Origin: Clostridiaceae bacterium
GTDB taxonomy: Bacteria > Bacillota > Clostridia > Saccharofermentanales > DTU023
Length of the DNA stretch: 36,369 nucleotides
NCBI GenBank assembly: GCA_012839385.1
Contig: DUNL01000264.1
Coordinates: 1 to 36,369 of the forward strand
Direction: 5' to 3'
Position 1 is the first letter of the stretch, and each line of letters begins with the position of its first letter. The notes beneath the pieces are model-generated. The model did no database searches. It had not been told where the DNA came from and saw only the letters and a program-made list of their open reading frames with translations. The position numbers and the translations under genes are program-made. Shown in pieces: positions 23,028 through 32,959 of the stretch.

Positions 23028-23789
23028 ATGGGTAATGTTATTTCTGTTGTAAACCAGAAGGGTGGTGTGGGAAAAACAACTACTGCGGTTAATTTAGCGG
23101 CCTATTTAGGAAAAAGGATGCAAAAAACCCTGCTAATTGATGCTGACCCGCAGGCTAACGCTACTTCCGGACTGGGCTTCTCTAAGAAAGAGCAGAGTAA
23201 AACCATCTATGAGGTTATGGTTAATCAATTGCCCTTACATGAGGCAATTCTGGAGACAGAGTATCGTAACTTGTCACTTTGTCCCGCCAATATTGATTTG
23301 ATAGGGGCTGAAATTGAATTAGTATCCCTGATAGAGCGTGAATTGGTACTATCAGAGGCTATCAAGACCATAGTTGATGAATATGACTATATAATTGTTG
23401 ATTGTCCTCCTTCCCTTGGGCTTATGACAGTCAACGCTCTCAGTGCCTCCAACAGCATACTTATACCTATACAGGCCGAATACTATGCGTTAGAAGGCCT
23501 GGAGCTTCTGATTGGCACCTTTAACAGAATCAAGCTTAGTAGTAATCCGAATCTTGAGATATTGGGCATTGTAATTACTATGTTTGATACCAGAACACAA
23601 TTAGCTCATCAGGTAGAGGCTGAGGTCAGAAAGCATTTTCCGAATCAGGTGTTTAAGACTGTAATTCCTCGCAATGTTAGACTAAGTGAGGCGCCTAGTT
23701 ACGGTAGACCAATTTTGGCCTATGACAAATGGTCACGAGGGGCTAGAGCATATGACGCATTGGCCAAGGAAATTATACGTATGAAATAA
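23028..23789 (+). CDS. parA: Chromosome-partitioning ATPase ParA/Soj
   Basis: VVNQKGGVGKTTTAVNLAAYL, LLIDADPQANATSGLG, YIIVDCPPSLGLMTVNAL. Confidence 0.96.
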   Translation: MGNVISVVNQKGGVGKTTTAVNLAAYLGKRMQKTLLIDADPQANATSGLGFSKKEQSKTIYEVMVNQLPLHEAILETEYRNLSLCPANIDLIGAEIELVSLIERELVLSEAIKTIVDEYDYIIVDCPPSLGLMTVNALSASNSILIPIQAEYYALEGLELLIGTFNRIKLSSNPNLEILGIVITMFDTRTQLAHQVEAEVRKHFPNQVFKTVIPRNVRLSEAPSYGRPILAYDKWSRGARAYDALAKEIIRMK

Positions 23790-23804
23790 TTGTTGGAGTT
23801 AAAT

Positions 23805-24728
23805 ATGGCAAAAAAAGAAGATATAACGAAAAAAACAAAACCGTCTGTAACTAAAAAAACCACCGCTAGAGGGTTAGGACGAGGTCTTAATGCCTTGTTA
23901 GGAACAGATGCGATTACTTCAGCTACAGACATGGTTCTGGAACAAGTGAAAAGTGTGCGAATTAATGATCTTAGCCCAAATCAGGAACAACCGCGCCAAG
24001 ATTTTGATCAGGAGCGCCTACAAGAACTTGCGGAATCTATTCGTGAAAACGGCATAGTTCAGCCTTTACTTGTGACGGCTAATCCTGATGGCCAAGGTTA
24101 TATTATTGTAGCGGGAGAGAGGCGCTGGCGGGCGGCCAGGATGGCTGATCTGAAAGAAGTTCCTGTTATAGTGCGTCAACTAAGCGCAAAAGAAATTCAA
24201 AGGATCGCCCTGATAGAAAATATCAATAGGGAGGATCTGAACCAAATTGAGGAAGCACAGGCATTGCAAAAATTGTTGGATGAATTTGGCATGACACAAG
24301 AAGAATTGGCTGTGGACATAGGACGTAGCAGATCTGCTGTTACTAACACTTTGCGCTTGTTAAGATTACCGCGAAAAATTCAAGACTTTGTGAGGATAGG
24401 AGATTTATCGGCCGGTCATGCCAGAGCCTTGCTGGCACTTGAGACCGAAGAAGCGCAATTATCGCTGGCGGAGCGTACAATACAAAACGGATTGTCAGTA
24501 CGTGAAGTAGAAAGAGCAGTACAACGTTTACTGCTTCCGCGACCATCAAAAAAGAAAGTTAATGAGGCTGAGATGCTCAGCATCAAGTCTACGGAAGAAA
24601 AGTTATCTAAAATATTGGGAACAAAAGTTCGTTTTACTTATGATAACGGCAGAGGCTCTATTACCATTCGCTATAAGACTTTAGATGAATTACAGCGGTT
24701 GCTGGAAGTATTGGGGGCCGAAAGCTGA
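23805..24728 (+). CDS. parB: ParB/Spo0J chromosome-partitioning protein
   Basis: ARGLGRGLNALLG, LSPNQEQPRQDFDQERLQELAESIRENGIVQPLLV, AGERRWRAARMADL, IALIENINREDLNQIEEA, GRSRSAVTNTLRLLRLP. ATG at 23805. Confidence 0.95.
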   Translation: MAKKEDITKKTKPSVTKKTTARGLGRGLNALLGTDAITSATDMVLEQVKSVRINDLSPNQEQPRQDFDQERLQELAESIRENGIVQPLLVTANPDGQGYIIVAGERRWRAARMADLKEVPVIVRQLSAKEIQRIALIENINREDLNQIEEAQALQKLLDEFGMTQEELAVDIGRSRSAVTNTLRLLRLPRKIQDFVRIGDLSAGHARALLALETEEAQLSLAERTIQNGLSVREVERAVQRLLLPRPSKKKVNEAEMLSIKSTEEKLSKILGTKVRFTYDNGRGSITIRYKTLDELQRLLEVLGAES

Positions 24729-24951
24729 TTTTAGCTTAGAATACTTGATAGAAGCCGATTAAGCAAAATCTGTAACAGTTGAAGGCTTGCTGTCTGGGAT
24801 ATTTATTATTGATTTTCCCAAGCTTTAACGTTAACAGAAAGTGCTTATTCGCAACAGATATTTTTTACAATTTCATGTTTGAGCTATTATTTTCTTTATG
24901 ATATTCTGGTACACGGTTGTAAAGAGTTTTAGTTGAAGGGAGAGAGTTCTG

Positions 24952-25047
24952 ATGGATGTTCATTTATGCAGTAAACCTGAATCAGATGAGTATCGATCGT
25001 GGAGTAAGCGTAAATTAGAAGGGCTCTTCCCTTTATGCGTTTTATAG
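24952..25047 (+). CDS. Hypothetical 31-aa leader ORF upstream of mgtE
   Basis: MDVHLCSKPESDEYRSWSKRKLEGLFPLCVL-stop, preceded by 'gaagggagag'; no homology recognised. Confidence 0.25.
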   Translation: MDVHLCSKPESDEYRSWSKRKLEGLFPLCVL

Positions 25048-25173
25048 AGCTAAAAACGTCACCCCCTTTGCATTCTCCACATTCTTGGCCTAACAGATAT
25101 TTTCTGATCTATTTTTAGATTTGCGCATAAATAGAATAATCATCCTGTTACTCTCCCCAGGTGGAGGTAAGGC

Positions 25174-26523
25174 ATGATTGAACAGGCAATTTTTGACGAA
25201 CTGCTTGAAATGCTCGAAAATCGCGATTATCGCAATCTAAAGACAAAATTAGCCGCGTTACACGAGGCCGATGTGGCGGAATTTCTTGAAGAACTTAATC
25301 CTTATAAGGCGGCTATTGTATTTCGATTGTTACCCAAACCTCAAGCTGCTGAAGTATTCAGTATGTTAGATAGTGATCAGCGCCAGAGTTTGGTTTCCGG
25401 TTTTTCCGACCAGGAAGTATCTGACATTATTGAAGAACTGTATACAGATGATGCTGTGGACTTTCTGGAAGAACTCCCTGCTAATGCTGTCAACAGAGTA
25501 CTTAGTTTAGCTACACCGGATACTAGAAAGATTTTAAACCATTATATGAAATATGCTGAGGACTCAGCAGGCAGCATCATGACATCAGAGTATGTTATGT
25601 TGCGCCCATCATATACAGTTCTTGAGGCCATCAAATTTATCCGTACCCATGGAGCGGATCGAGAGACAATCTATACCTGCTATATTACAGATCCTACACG
25701 TAGATTAATAGGTGTAGTATCTGTGCGCCAGTTGCTTATTGCCGGTGATGAGCAGTTGGTAAGCGAGGTTATGGAAGAAAATGTTATCTATGTGGAAGTA
25801 GATACTGACCAGGAAGAAGTCGCCAATATCTTTACAGATTATGATTTAATTTCTCTACCTGTGGTCGATAAGGAAAACCGTCTAGTTGGCATAGTTACCT
25901 TTGATGACGTCTTAGATGTAGTGCGCAAGGAAACTACGGAGGATATGGAATTGATGGCCGGTCTGCGTCCTTCAGAGAGACCATATATGAAAACTTCAAC
26001 TTGGTCTCTGGCAAGTCACCGTATGGTCTGGTTATTGGTTCTCATGGTTAGCGGCATGTTAAACGGTATGATTTTACAACATTATGAGCATGCCTTCTTA
26101 GCTTTGCCTATCCTTGTGTCGTTCGTTCCAATGTTAACCGATACCGGTGGCAACGCGGGCGCGCAAAGTAGTGTTATTGTAATTCGCAGTATGGTTTTAG
26201 ATGAGATTCAATTTCGTGATCTACCAAAAGTATTGTGGAAAGAGTTTAGAATCGGAGTTATCGCTGGCCTGGTTTTATCAGCGGTAAACTTTTTTCGCAT
26301 TTACCTTACCTACGGACATAATATAATCCTTTCGTTAACGGTTTCTTTTTCCCTGGTTTTAATAGTTATCTTTGCTAAAATATGCGGAGCAATTATGCCC
26401 ATGATGGCCAAGAAGATTGGACTGGATCCGGCAATCATGGCGTCCCCTATGATTACAACGATAGTCGATGCTTTAGGCTTGATAATTTATTTTAATCTTG
26501 CTACGAAAATCCTGATTAATTAG
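25174..26523 (+). CDS. mgtE: Magnesium transporter MgtE
   Basis: N-domain, paired CBS domains (IFTDYDLISLPVVDKENRLVGIVTFDDVLDVV), PMLTDTGGNAGAQSSVIVIR membrane motif; 'ggtggagg' RBS. Confidence 0.95.
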   Translation: MIEQAIFDELLEMLENRDYRNLKTKLAALHEADVAEFLEELNPYKAAIVFRLLPKPQAAEVFSMLDSDQRQSLVSGFSDQEVSDIIEELYTDDAVDFLEELPANAVNRVLSLATPDTRKILNHYMKYAEDSAGSIMTSEYVMLRPSYTVLEAIKFIRTHGADRETIYTCYITDPTRRLIGVVSVRQLLIAGDEQLVSEVMEENVIYVEVDTDQEEVANIFTDYDLISLPVVDKENRLVGIVTFDDVLDVVRKETTEDMELMAGLRPSERPYMKTSTWSLASHRMVWLLVLMVSGMLNGMILQHYEHAFLALPILVSFVPMLTDTGGNAGAQSSVIVIRSMVLDEIQFRDLPKVLWKEFRIGVIAGLVLSAVNFFRIYLTYGHNIILSLTVSFSLVLIVIFAKICGAIMPMMAKKIGLDPAIMASPMITTIVDALGLIIYFNLATKILIN

Positions 26524-26582
26524 ACTTAGTAACAAAATTATTAAGAGAAATAATGAGAAAAAAAGTTTTCGAACGCTACTTC

Positions 26583-28466
26583 TTAAAGGCCAATCTTCAA
26601 ATAGACACGGAATGTTGTTCCTTGTCCCGGTGTACTATCAACAGTAGCATAACCATGATATGACCTGGCAATATGTTTAACAATAGACAGTCCCAGTCCG
26701 GTTCCCCCCATTTCACGAGTGCGGCTGCGTTCAACACGATAGAATCTTTCGAAGATTCGTTCCTGCTGAGAGGCCGGTATCCCGATACCATCATCTCTTA
26801 CTGTCAACACTATCATGCGCAGGCTATCTGTAGAGTTTCTGCCGGTGTGAGTATAGGCGATTTCAGCGACGTCTGAATCTGTCTGATCAGCTTCTATTGT
26901 CAAAGCATCCTGAACATTGATCCAAACTTTGCCGCCTTCTTCATTGTACTTGATTGCGTTATCAATCAGATTAATAAAAATTTGTTTAATGCGATCACGA
27001 TCTGCCTTGACCATAAGTATTGTGTCTTCTATTTCAGGAATGAGACAGATTTTATTGTCATGAGCATAGTCATCCAAGAAAACTACCACTTCATCAACCA
27101 GTTCATTGAGATCAAACTCAATGTTATTGCGGTCTGGAGATTCATTTTCAATAGATGACAAGAAAAGAATATCGTTGATCAGGTCTTCCAAACGTTCAGC
27201 TTCGATATCTATGATATTGATAAAGTGTTTTACTGTTGCCGGATCAATATTTTCTTTACTGCGCAAAGTTTCAATAAAACCACGTATAGAAGTAAGAGGG
27301 GTTCTTAATTCGTGTGTGACATTGGCCACAAATTCAGATCGCATCTCCTCAGCTTGGTAAGTATCGGTAATGTCCGTAAAGCTCAGAACAACTATGCCTG
27401 TGGCTGGTTTGATCTGTACGGGTGAAGCTACAATCCTATATCTACGTGAACCATGAGGTATGCGCAGTGACATATGGGTTTTAACACTCTTATTATTGAG
27501 ACGAGATTTTTCTACCAGATCTTCAACTCGAGAGTCTTGGGTCAAGAGAATAAGAGGGCAAGAAGATTCTGAGGGTTGCAGAGAGCGCCCGAATGTTGAT
27601 AACGCTCTTTGGTTTAGTGATATTACCCAGTTAAATTCGTCAACTACCACGATCAGGTCCTGGATACTATTTAATACGGCGCTAAGGTGAGCGGAATATT
27701 CTTCTTGTTTACGATGGCTGTCTTGCCAGGCATGGGCCATTTCATTGAAGGCCAGTGAGAGTTCTCGCAGATCACTGGTATCCAAATGAACGTCAGGTAT
27801 TCTGGCGTCGTAATCTCCCTGACGTAGAAGAATTGCGGTTTCTTCCAGCTGATGTAAGGGCTTGGTAATTTTACGCAAATTTGTCAGAGCGATCATTATC
27901 AGAAGTAAAGCCGCGAAAACCATAACAACGAAAATAACAGAGGCAAAATTTAGTAAAGTAGACTGTAGCGAAGATAGGGGAGATGCTAAACGAACGACAT
28001 TATTTTGAGCTTTATTGTATAGGGCATAGTACAAAAGATCCTGATCCAGAGTATCGCTTCTCCTTATGGAAGAAGCGCTGTCTTTGCTCTTGATAGCTAA
28101 ACGTATTTCTTCGCGATTTGAATGATTATCCAGACTTTCTATATTACCCTGGCTATCATAGATCACTTCTCCGGTAGAAGAAATAATAGTTGCCCGTAAA
28201 TACATGGTCTCACTGTCAGAGGCCTGTTTTTGCGCTGTAGCGGTTTTATTCTGTTTTTTGGCAAAGGCGTCTTTAATATCCGCGAACGCGTTCGCATAAG
28301 AAATCCCGTTATTAATATTCTTGGTGAAAGAGGCAGCGGCAGCGGCTAGATATTGTTTTTCGGCCGCCTGGTTAACCTTACGTAATTGCATGAAGCCTAC
28401 ACCGCCGGTTATAAGAATAGCGGCAAGCACAACAACAACAATTAGCGTAATTAATCTTTTTCTCAT
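26583..28466 (-). CDS. phoR: Sensor histidine kinase, PhoR-like
   Basis: HAMP and PAS regions, FVANVTHELRTPLTSIRGFIETL, INLIDNAIKYN, MGGTGLGLSIVKHIA; in a pst/pho operon. Confidence 0.9.
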   Translation of the reverse strand: MRKRLITLIVVVVLAAILITGGVGFMQLRKVNQAAEKQYLAAAAASFTKNINNGISYANAFADIKDAFAKKQNKTATAQKQASDSETMYLRATIISSTGEVIYDSQGNIESLDNHSNREEIRLAIKSKDSASSIRRSDTLDQDLLYYALYNKAQNNVVRLASPLSSLQSTLLNFASVIFVVMVFAALLLIMIALTNLRKITKPLHQLEETAILLRQGDYDARIPDVHLDTSDLRELSLAFNEMAHAWQDSHRKQEEYSAHLSAVLNSIQDLIVVVDEFNWVISLNQRALSTFGRSLQPSESSCPLILLTQDSRVEDLVEKSRLNNKSVKTHMSLRIPHGSRRYRIVASPVQIKPATGIVVLSFTDITDTYQAEEMRSEFVANVTHELRTPLTSIRGFIETLRSKENIDPATVKHFINIIDIEAERLEDLINDILFLSSIENESPDRNNIEFDLNELVDEVVVFLDDYAHDNKICLIPEIEDTILMVKADRDRIKQIFINLIDNAIKYNEEGGKVWINVQDALTIEADQTDSDVAEIAYTHTGRNSTDSLRMIVLTVRDDGIGIPASQQERIFERFYRVERSRTREMGGTGLGLSIVKHIARSYHGYATVDSTPGQGTTFRVYLKIGL

Positions 28467-29224
28467 TTGTCGTCGACGAAACGATAGCCTCGACCACGGA
28501 CTGTCTCAATATACACAGGATTGGCGCTGTCATCTTCGATTTTGCGCCTAAGTTGTCTGATGTGGACATCAACAGTTCTTGTTTCGCCCGCGAAATCGTA
28601 GCCCCAGACATGATTGAGTAAGTCGTCACGGCTATAGGCTATGCCACGATTTTGCATCAGGAATTTTAGCAGTTCGTACTCTCTATTAGTCATAGTTACA
28701 GGTTCGCCATCTTTATAGACCTGATGTCTGGCATCGTCCAGCAGTACCTTATCATAAACTAGCAGATCGGTTCTGCTTTGGCCATCCGATGTTGGTACAG
28801 CTAAGACATCATCTGTAACGGATTCTAATTCCTTCCGTTTGATATAAGAGCGACGTAAGAGAGCTTTGACCCGAGATAAGAACTCACGAATACCGAAAGG
28901 TTTAGTCAAATAATCGTCAGCACCTAAATCAAGACCCTTTACTTTATCTTGTTCCGCCCCTCTGGCCGTAAGCATAAGAATGGGGGTGGTTTCATATTCA
29001 GGCATACTTCGTAGGCGTGTACAGATAGCGAAACCATCCATTCCGGGCAACATTATATCCAAAATAAAGAGCATTACTTCAAAATTTCCGTTGTCCAGAG
29101 CTTGAAACAATTCCTGACCGCTACTAAATACTTGAGTGTCGTAGTCTTCAGTCTTAAGATTATATTCAACTAGTTCAGCTATAACAGCGTCGTCTTCAAC
29201 TATCAATATTTTAGGTTTAGACAT
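28463..29224 (-). CDS. phoP: OmpR/PhoB-family response regulator
   Basis: MSKPKILIVEDDAVIAELVEYNL, LDIMLPGMDGFAICTRLR, GLDLGADDYLTKPFGIREFLSRV, winged helix TVDVHIRQLRRKIEDD. Confidence 0.93.
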   Translation of the reverse strand: MSKPKILIVEDDAVIAELVEYNLKTEDYDTQVFSSGQELFQALDNGNFEVMLFILDIMLPGMDGFAICTRLRSMPEYETTPILMLTARGAEQDKVKGLDLGADDYLTKPFGIREFLSRVKALLRRSYIKRKELESVTDDVLAVPTSDGQSRTDLLVYDKVLLDDARHQVYKDGEPVTMTNREYELLKFLMQNRGIAYSRDDLLNHVWGYDFAGETRTVDVHIRQLRRKIEDDSANPVYIETVRGRGYRFVDDK

Positions 29225-29924
29225 CATCACTATCACTATATTCTTCGAACAGGCTCTCCTCTTCTAAATAATAGGCAGCATGGCGACCGTCTATATAGTA
29301 AATAACCCACTCTGCCACATTCTGTGAATGGGCTGCCGCTCTCTCAAAGTTCTTACAGACCAAAAGCAACTCGGCCAATACCTTCAATGCTTCCGGCCTA
29401 TCTTTCATTTGGTCAATTATATTATAGAACAACTTCGTATATATCTCATAGATTGGTTGCTCCATCTGAATTGTCAAAGCGGCCTTTGTCTTATCCCGCG
29501 CTACATAAGAATCAAGCGCGGCGCGTAGAATCTGGCGTGTGAGCTCAGCAAGTCTCATAAGATCAGGGGGAATAGTCGCTGCATTTCCTAATTTATGTAG
29601 ATGTAGAGCATGCTTGGAGATTTCTACGGCGTGGTCGGCAATTCTTTCTAAATCGGTAATTAGTTTTAAATTAGAAGTTACATCTCGTAAATCTCTAGCC
29701 ACAGGCTGTTGTAGGGCGATTAGCCTAACACATTGTCTGTCGATCTCACGTTCTTGTTCATCTATTAGGTCATCGTCTTTAATTACCTGTTTAGCTAATT
29801 CACTATCTGCGGTGAAGAGAGCGTCAGTGGCTAGCGTTAGAGCTCTTTCTGCTGCGGCTCCCATGCGAATAATCTGTTCGTGTAAATAGCGAATCTCATT
29901 TTGAAATTCTTGTCTTGACGTCAT
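29217..29924 (-). CDS. phoU: Phosphate transport system regulator PhoU
   Basis: Two PhoU repeats; LKLITDLERIADHAVEIS and CKNFERAAAHSQNVAEWVIY. Confidence 0.93.
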   Translation of the reverse strand: MTSRQEFQNEIRYLHEQIIRMGAAAERALTLATDALFTADSELAKQVIKDDDLIDEQEREIDRQCVRLIALQQPVARDLRDVTSNLKLITDLERIADHAVEISKHALHLHKLGNAATIPPDLMRLAELTRQILRAALDSYVARDKTKAALTIQMEQPIYEIYTKLFYNIIDQMKDRPEALKVLAELLLVCKNFERAAAHSQNVAEWVIYYIDGRHAAYYLEEESLFEEYSDSDDV

Positions 29925-29976
29925 GTTGATACCTCGTCTTTAGGAATACTGTCTTTTCTATATTGTAGCAGAAACA

Positions 29977-30732
29977 TTAACCGAATTTGCCGGAAATATA
30001 GTCTTCTGTTCGTTTGTCCTTGGGCATTTGGAAAATCTCTGCCGTGGGACCGGACTCGATTAACTCACCTAAAAGGAAAAAAGCGGTTTTGTCACTAATT
30101 CTGGCTGCTTGACTCATGGAGTGAGTGACTATAATAATTGTGTACATCTTTTTAAGAGCTTGCATTAGGTCTTCAATCTTAGCGGTAGCTATTGGATCCA
30201 AAGCGGAAGTAGGTTCATCCATCAGCAATACTCTAGGCTCCAGCGCGATAGCCCTGGCAATACAGAGTCTTTGTTGCTGTCCGCCTGAGAGTTTAAGCGC
30301 GTTACGCTGTAAATCATCTTTTATTTCATCCCAGAGCGCAGCTTGTCGCAAAGATTTTTCTACAACGGCGCCAAGTTTTTTCTTGTCTTTAATTCCTTGG
30401 CAACGCAGTCCATAGGCGACATTATCAAATATACTCATCGGGAATGGGTTCGGGCTTTGGAAGACCATGCCTACTTCAGTGCGGAGCTTAACAACGTCTA
30501 CCGATGGGTCACGTATTTCTACACCTTCATCATTATAGATATTACCTGTAATCCTGCAGTTAGGTATGAGATCATTCGTTCTGTTAAAGCAACGTAACAG
30601 AGTAGATTTTCCACAGCCGGAAGGCCCAATAAGCGCTGTGACCTTATTCTTAGGCACATCTAATGAAACATCAATCAGAGCCTGATTGTCGTCATACCAG
30701 AGATTTATATTGTCAACTTTAAAAGCTAGCAT
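29977..30732 (-). CDS. pstB: Phosphate ABC transporter ATP-binding protein PstB
   Basis: [72 protein letters not shown]. Confidence 0.97.
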   Translation of the reverse strand: MLAFKVDNINLWYDDNQALIDVSLDVPKNKVTALIGPSGCGKSTLLRCFNRTNDLIPNCRITGNIYNDEGVEIRDPSVDVVKLRTEVGMVFQSPNPFPMSIFDNVAYGLRCQGIKDKKKLGAVVEKSLRQAALWDEIKDDLQRNALKLSGGQQQRLCIARAIALEPRVLLMDEPTSALDPIATAKIEDLMQALKKMYTIIIVTHSMSQAARISDKTAFFLLGELIESGPTAEIFQMPKDKRTEDYISGKFG

Positions 30733-30733
30733 C

Positions 30734-31978
30734 TTATACCTGCCATTTTCTATTTATACGATGGGTCAAAAGCTTGACCGTTAGATTCAATACCAATACC
30801 AAAGCCAAGATCAAAAGAGAGATGGCTGTGGCGAGCTCAAAGTTAGGTTGTTCACCCGCCATTACCGACCAGATGTGGACTGCCAAGGTAGTAGCGCCCT
30901 GTGAGACCCTAGGATAGTCTGAAATAGCTGTTCCCATGGTGAAGATCAGTGCTGCCGATTCACCTATTATTCGACTCATAGATAGCAAAGTCGCACTTAA
31001 AATACCCGGTAGGGCATTTGGCAGTATTACTCTAAAAATTGTTTGGGTTGTGGAAGCGCCGAGAGATAGGCTGGCCATTCGTAAGCTATCAGGTACTACA
31101 ATCAAGGCTTCTTCAGTTTGTCGCATTATCAGCGGCAATAACATAACAGTCATGGTGAACGAGCCCAGTAGAACGCTTTGCGTAGTTATACCAAAGAGAT
31201 TTGTGATTCTGAAGAGCATTGAAACACCCATCAAACCAAAAATAATTGATGGAACTCCGGCCAGCATTTCAACTGCCGCTCGAATCAAGTCAGTTATTTT
31301 GTTGCGAGGCGCGATCTCATGTAAATAAATAGCCGCCGAGATGCCCAAAGGTAGTGAAAAGAGCAAGGTTAGTCCAATAAGCATCAAGGTACTAATGATT
31401 GAACCCCGAATACCGCCACCCGCTGTCTGATAATATATTTCCTTAATGGCGTTAGCTTCAGTTTCTAGACGTTTTATGGCCTCCTCAGCCGTGTGATCCT
31501 GACCTAAGAGACCGGTACTTTTAGTATTGCCTTCGTTGTCTATATAGTCTATGCGTCTAATTCTGGCATCAATCGGCACAGGTGTAACTTTGCCTTTATC
31601 GACTCCGGCCGTGGTGATAGTACCTTCGTGCAAAGGAGACATGGCTGACATTGACGTTATCACCATCAACCGATTGTTCTCCTTATCTATGTCATCAACC
31701 AATGAAAAACCAAATTTCTTGCTGAAATGTTCATCTTCATTGTCCGATTTGATAGGAGTAAAGTCGTTGGCCGTAGCATCTTTAAAAGCGACAAGATAGT
31801 TTTTAGACCAATAATCATCTTTCAGCATTGACCAGCTGAAAGTCTTCGCGCCACGTTTAAAAACAAAGACAAAAATTGAAAAGAGTACGAATACAGCTAG
31901 CGCTGAAGAAATCCAGGTGATTAGAGTTCTGACCAGGTCTTTCCTACGTCTGGCTTTATTCATGCGATACACCCCCAA
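30734..31978 (-). CDS. pstA: Phosphate ABC transporter permease PstA (414 aa, enlarged extracytoplasmic loop)
   Basis: [77 protein letters not shown]. Confidence 0.93.
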   Translation of the reverse strand: MGVYRMNKARRRKDLVRTLITWISSALAVFVLFSIFVFVFKRGAKTFSWSMLKDDYWSKNYLVAFKDATANDFTPIKSDNEDEHFSKKFGFSLVDDIDKENNRLMVITSMSAMSPLHEGTITTAGVDKGKVTPVPIDARIRRIDYIDNEGNTKSTGLLGQDHTAEEAIKRLETEANAIKEIYYQTAGGGIRGSIISTLMLIGLTLLFSLPLGISAAIYLHEIAPRNKITDLIRAAVEMLAGVPSIIFGLMGVSMLFRITNLFGITTQSVLLGSFTMTVMLLPLIMRQTEEALIVVPDSLRMASLSLGASTTQTIFRVILPNALPGILSATLLSMSRIIGESAALIFTMGTAISDYPRVSQGATTLAVHIWSVMAGEQPNFELATAISLLILALVLVLNLTVKLLTHRINRKWQV

Positions 31979-32918
31979 TCTTCTTCTTTATTAACTGGAT
32001 TGTAAGATTGGTGATAAGTATTACGATCAAGAGAATAATTCCGACTGAGAAGCGCATATCATAATCAAGGCCAGGTGATGTTTCATGCATACCGGTTAAA
32101 ATTGTAGTAGTCAAAGTTCGAGTGATTTCAAAAGGATGCCAGGTCGGACCAATCATACGATTACCTGCTACCATAGACACAGCGGTGGCTTCACCAAAAG
32201 CCCTACCCAATCCAAGCGCCAGTCCCGCGAAAATACCTGACTTTGCTGACGTCAGAACTACTTTAAAATTTGTTTCCATATGTGAAGCGCCTAAAGCTAT
32301 AGATCCCAGCTCCAGGTTGTAATCTACGGCTCTGATTGCCACTAAAGATAAGGAAGTGATCGTGGGGAAGATCATAATGGCCAATAGTAATATAACTGCT
32401 AACGTTGAGTTGCCACCAAAGGTACTGATGCCAAAAAATCCACCTATATCATCTACAATTCCGGTAATCGCGCCTGCCGCGAAAACACCATACACTATTG
32501 ATGGGATAGCGGCTAGCAACTCAACTATTGTAGTAAGAACAATACGCACTTTAGCGGGCGCTATCTTGGCAATAAAAAGAGCTGTTAATACAGATATGGG
32601 GAAGGAAATAATAGCAGCTCCTATAGAAGTAAGCAATGTATTAATGATTATAAAGCCTACTCCGTAAACTGGTGGGCTAATGTCCGGACGCCATCTGTTT
32701 CCCGCGATAAAAGAAATGAGAGATTGCTGGTCAGCCCCGTAAGAGGACAAAAAGGGCTGTACGCCACGTGAAATCACAAAGTAGCAGATAAAGACGATCA
32801 TCAGGGCAGCCAATACTGCACTGCCCTGAAAGATCCTCTTTATTATTTTATCTTGCCACAATTTGCGACTATGGAACGATTTTAATTTTGTATTTGTTAC
32901 CTTATTATCATTATCCAT
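31956..32918 (-). CDS. pstC: Phosphate ABC transporter permease PstC
   Basis: FLSSYGADQQSLISFIAGNRWRPDISPPVYGVGFIIINTLLTS, ELLAAIPSIVYGVFA, SIALGASHMETNFKVVLTSAKSGI. Confidence 0.95.
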   Translation of the reverse strand: MDNDNKVTNTKLKSFHSRKLWQDKIIKRIFQGSAVLAALMIVFICYFVISRGVQPFLSSYGADQQSLISFIAGNRWRPDISPPVYGVGFIIINTLLTSIGAAIISFPISVLTALFIAKIAPAKVRIVLTTIVELLAAIPSIVYGVFAAGAITGIVDDIGGFFGISTFGGNSTLAVILLLAIMIFPTITSLSLVAIRAVDYNLELGSIALGASHMETNFKVVLTSAKSGIFAGLALGLGRAFGEATAVSMVAGNRMIGPTWHPFEITRTLTTTILTGMHETSPGLDYDMRFSVGIILLIVILITNLTIQLIKKKIGGVSHE

Positions 32919-32959
32919 TTTCTGTCGCCAAATTCCATCAAAGCAAAGTTCTAAAAGCT

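Noticed and set aside
30936-31328. 130-aa + strand ORF
   Set aside because: Antisense to pstA; no RBS or family motif.
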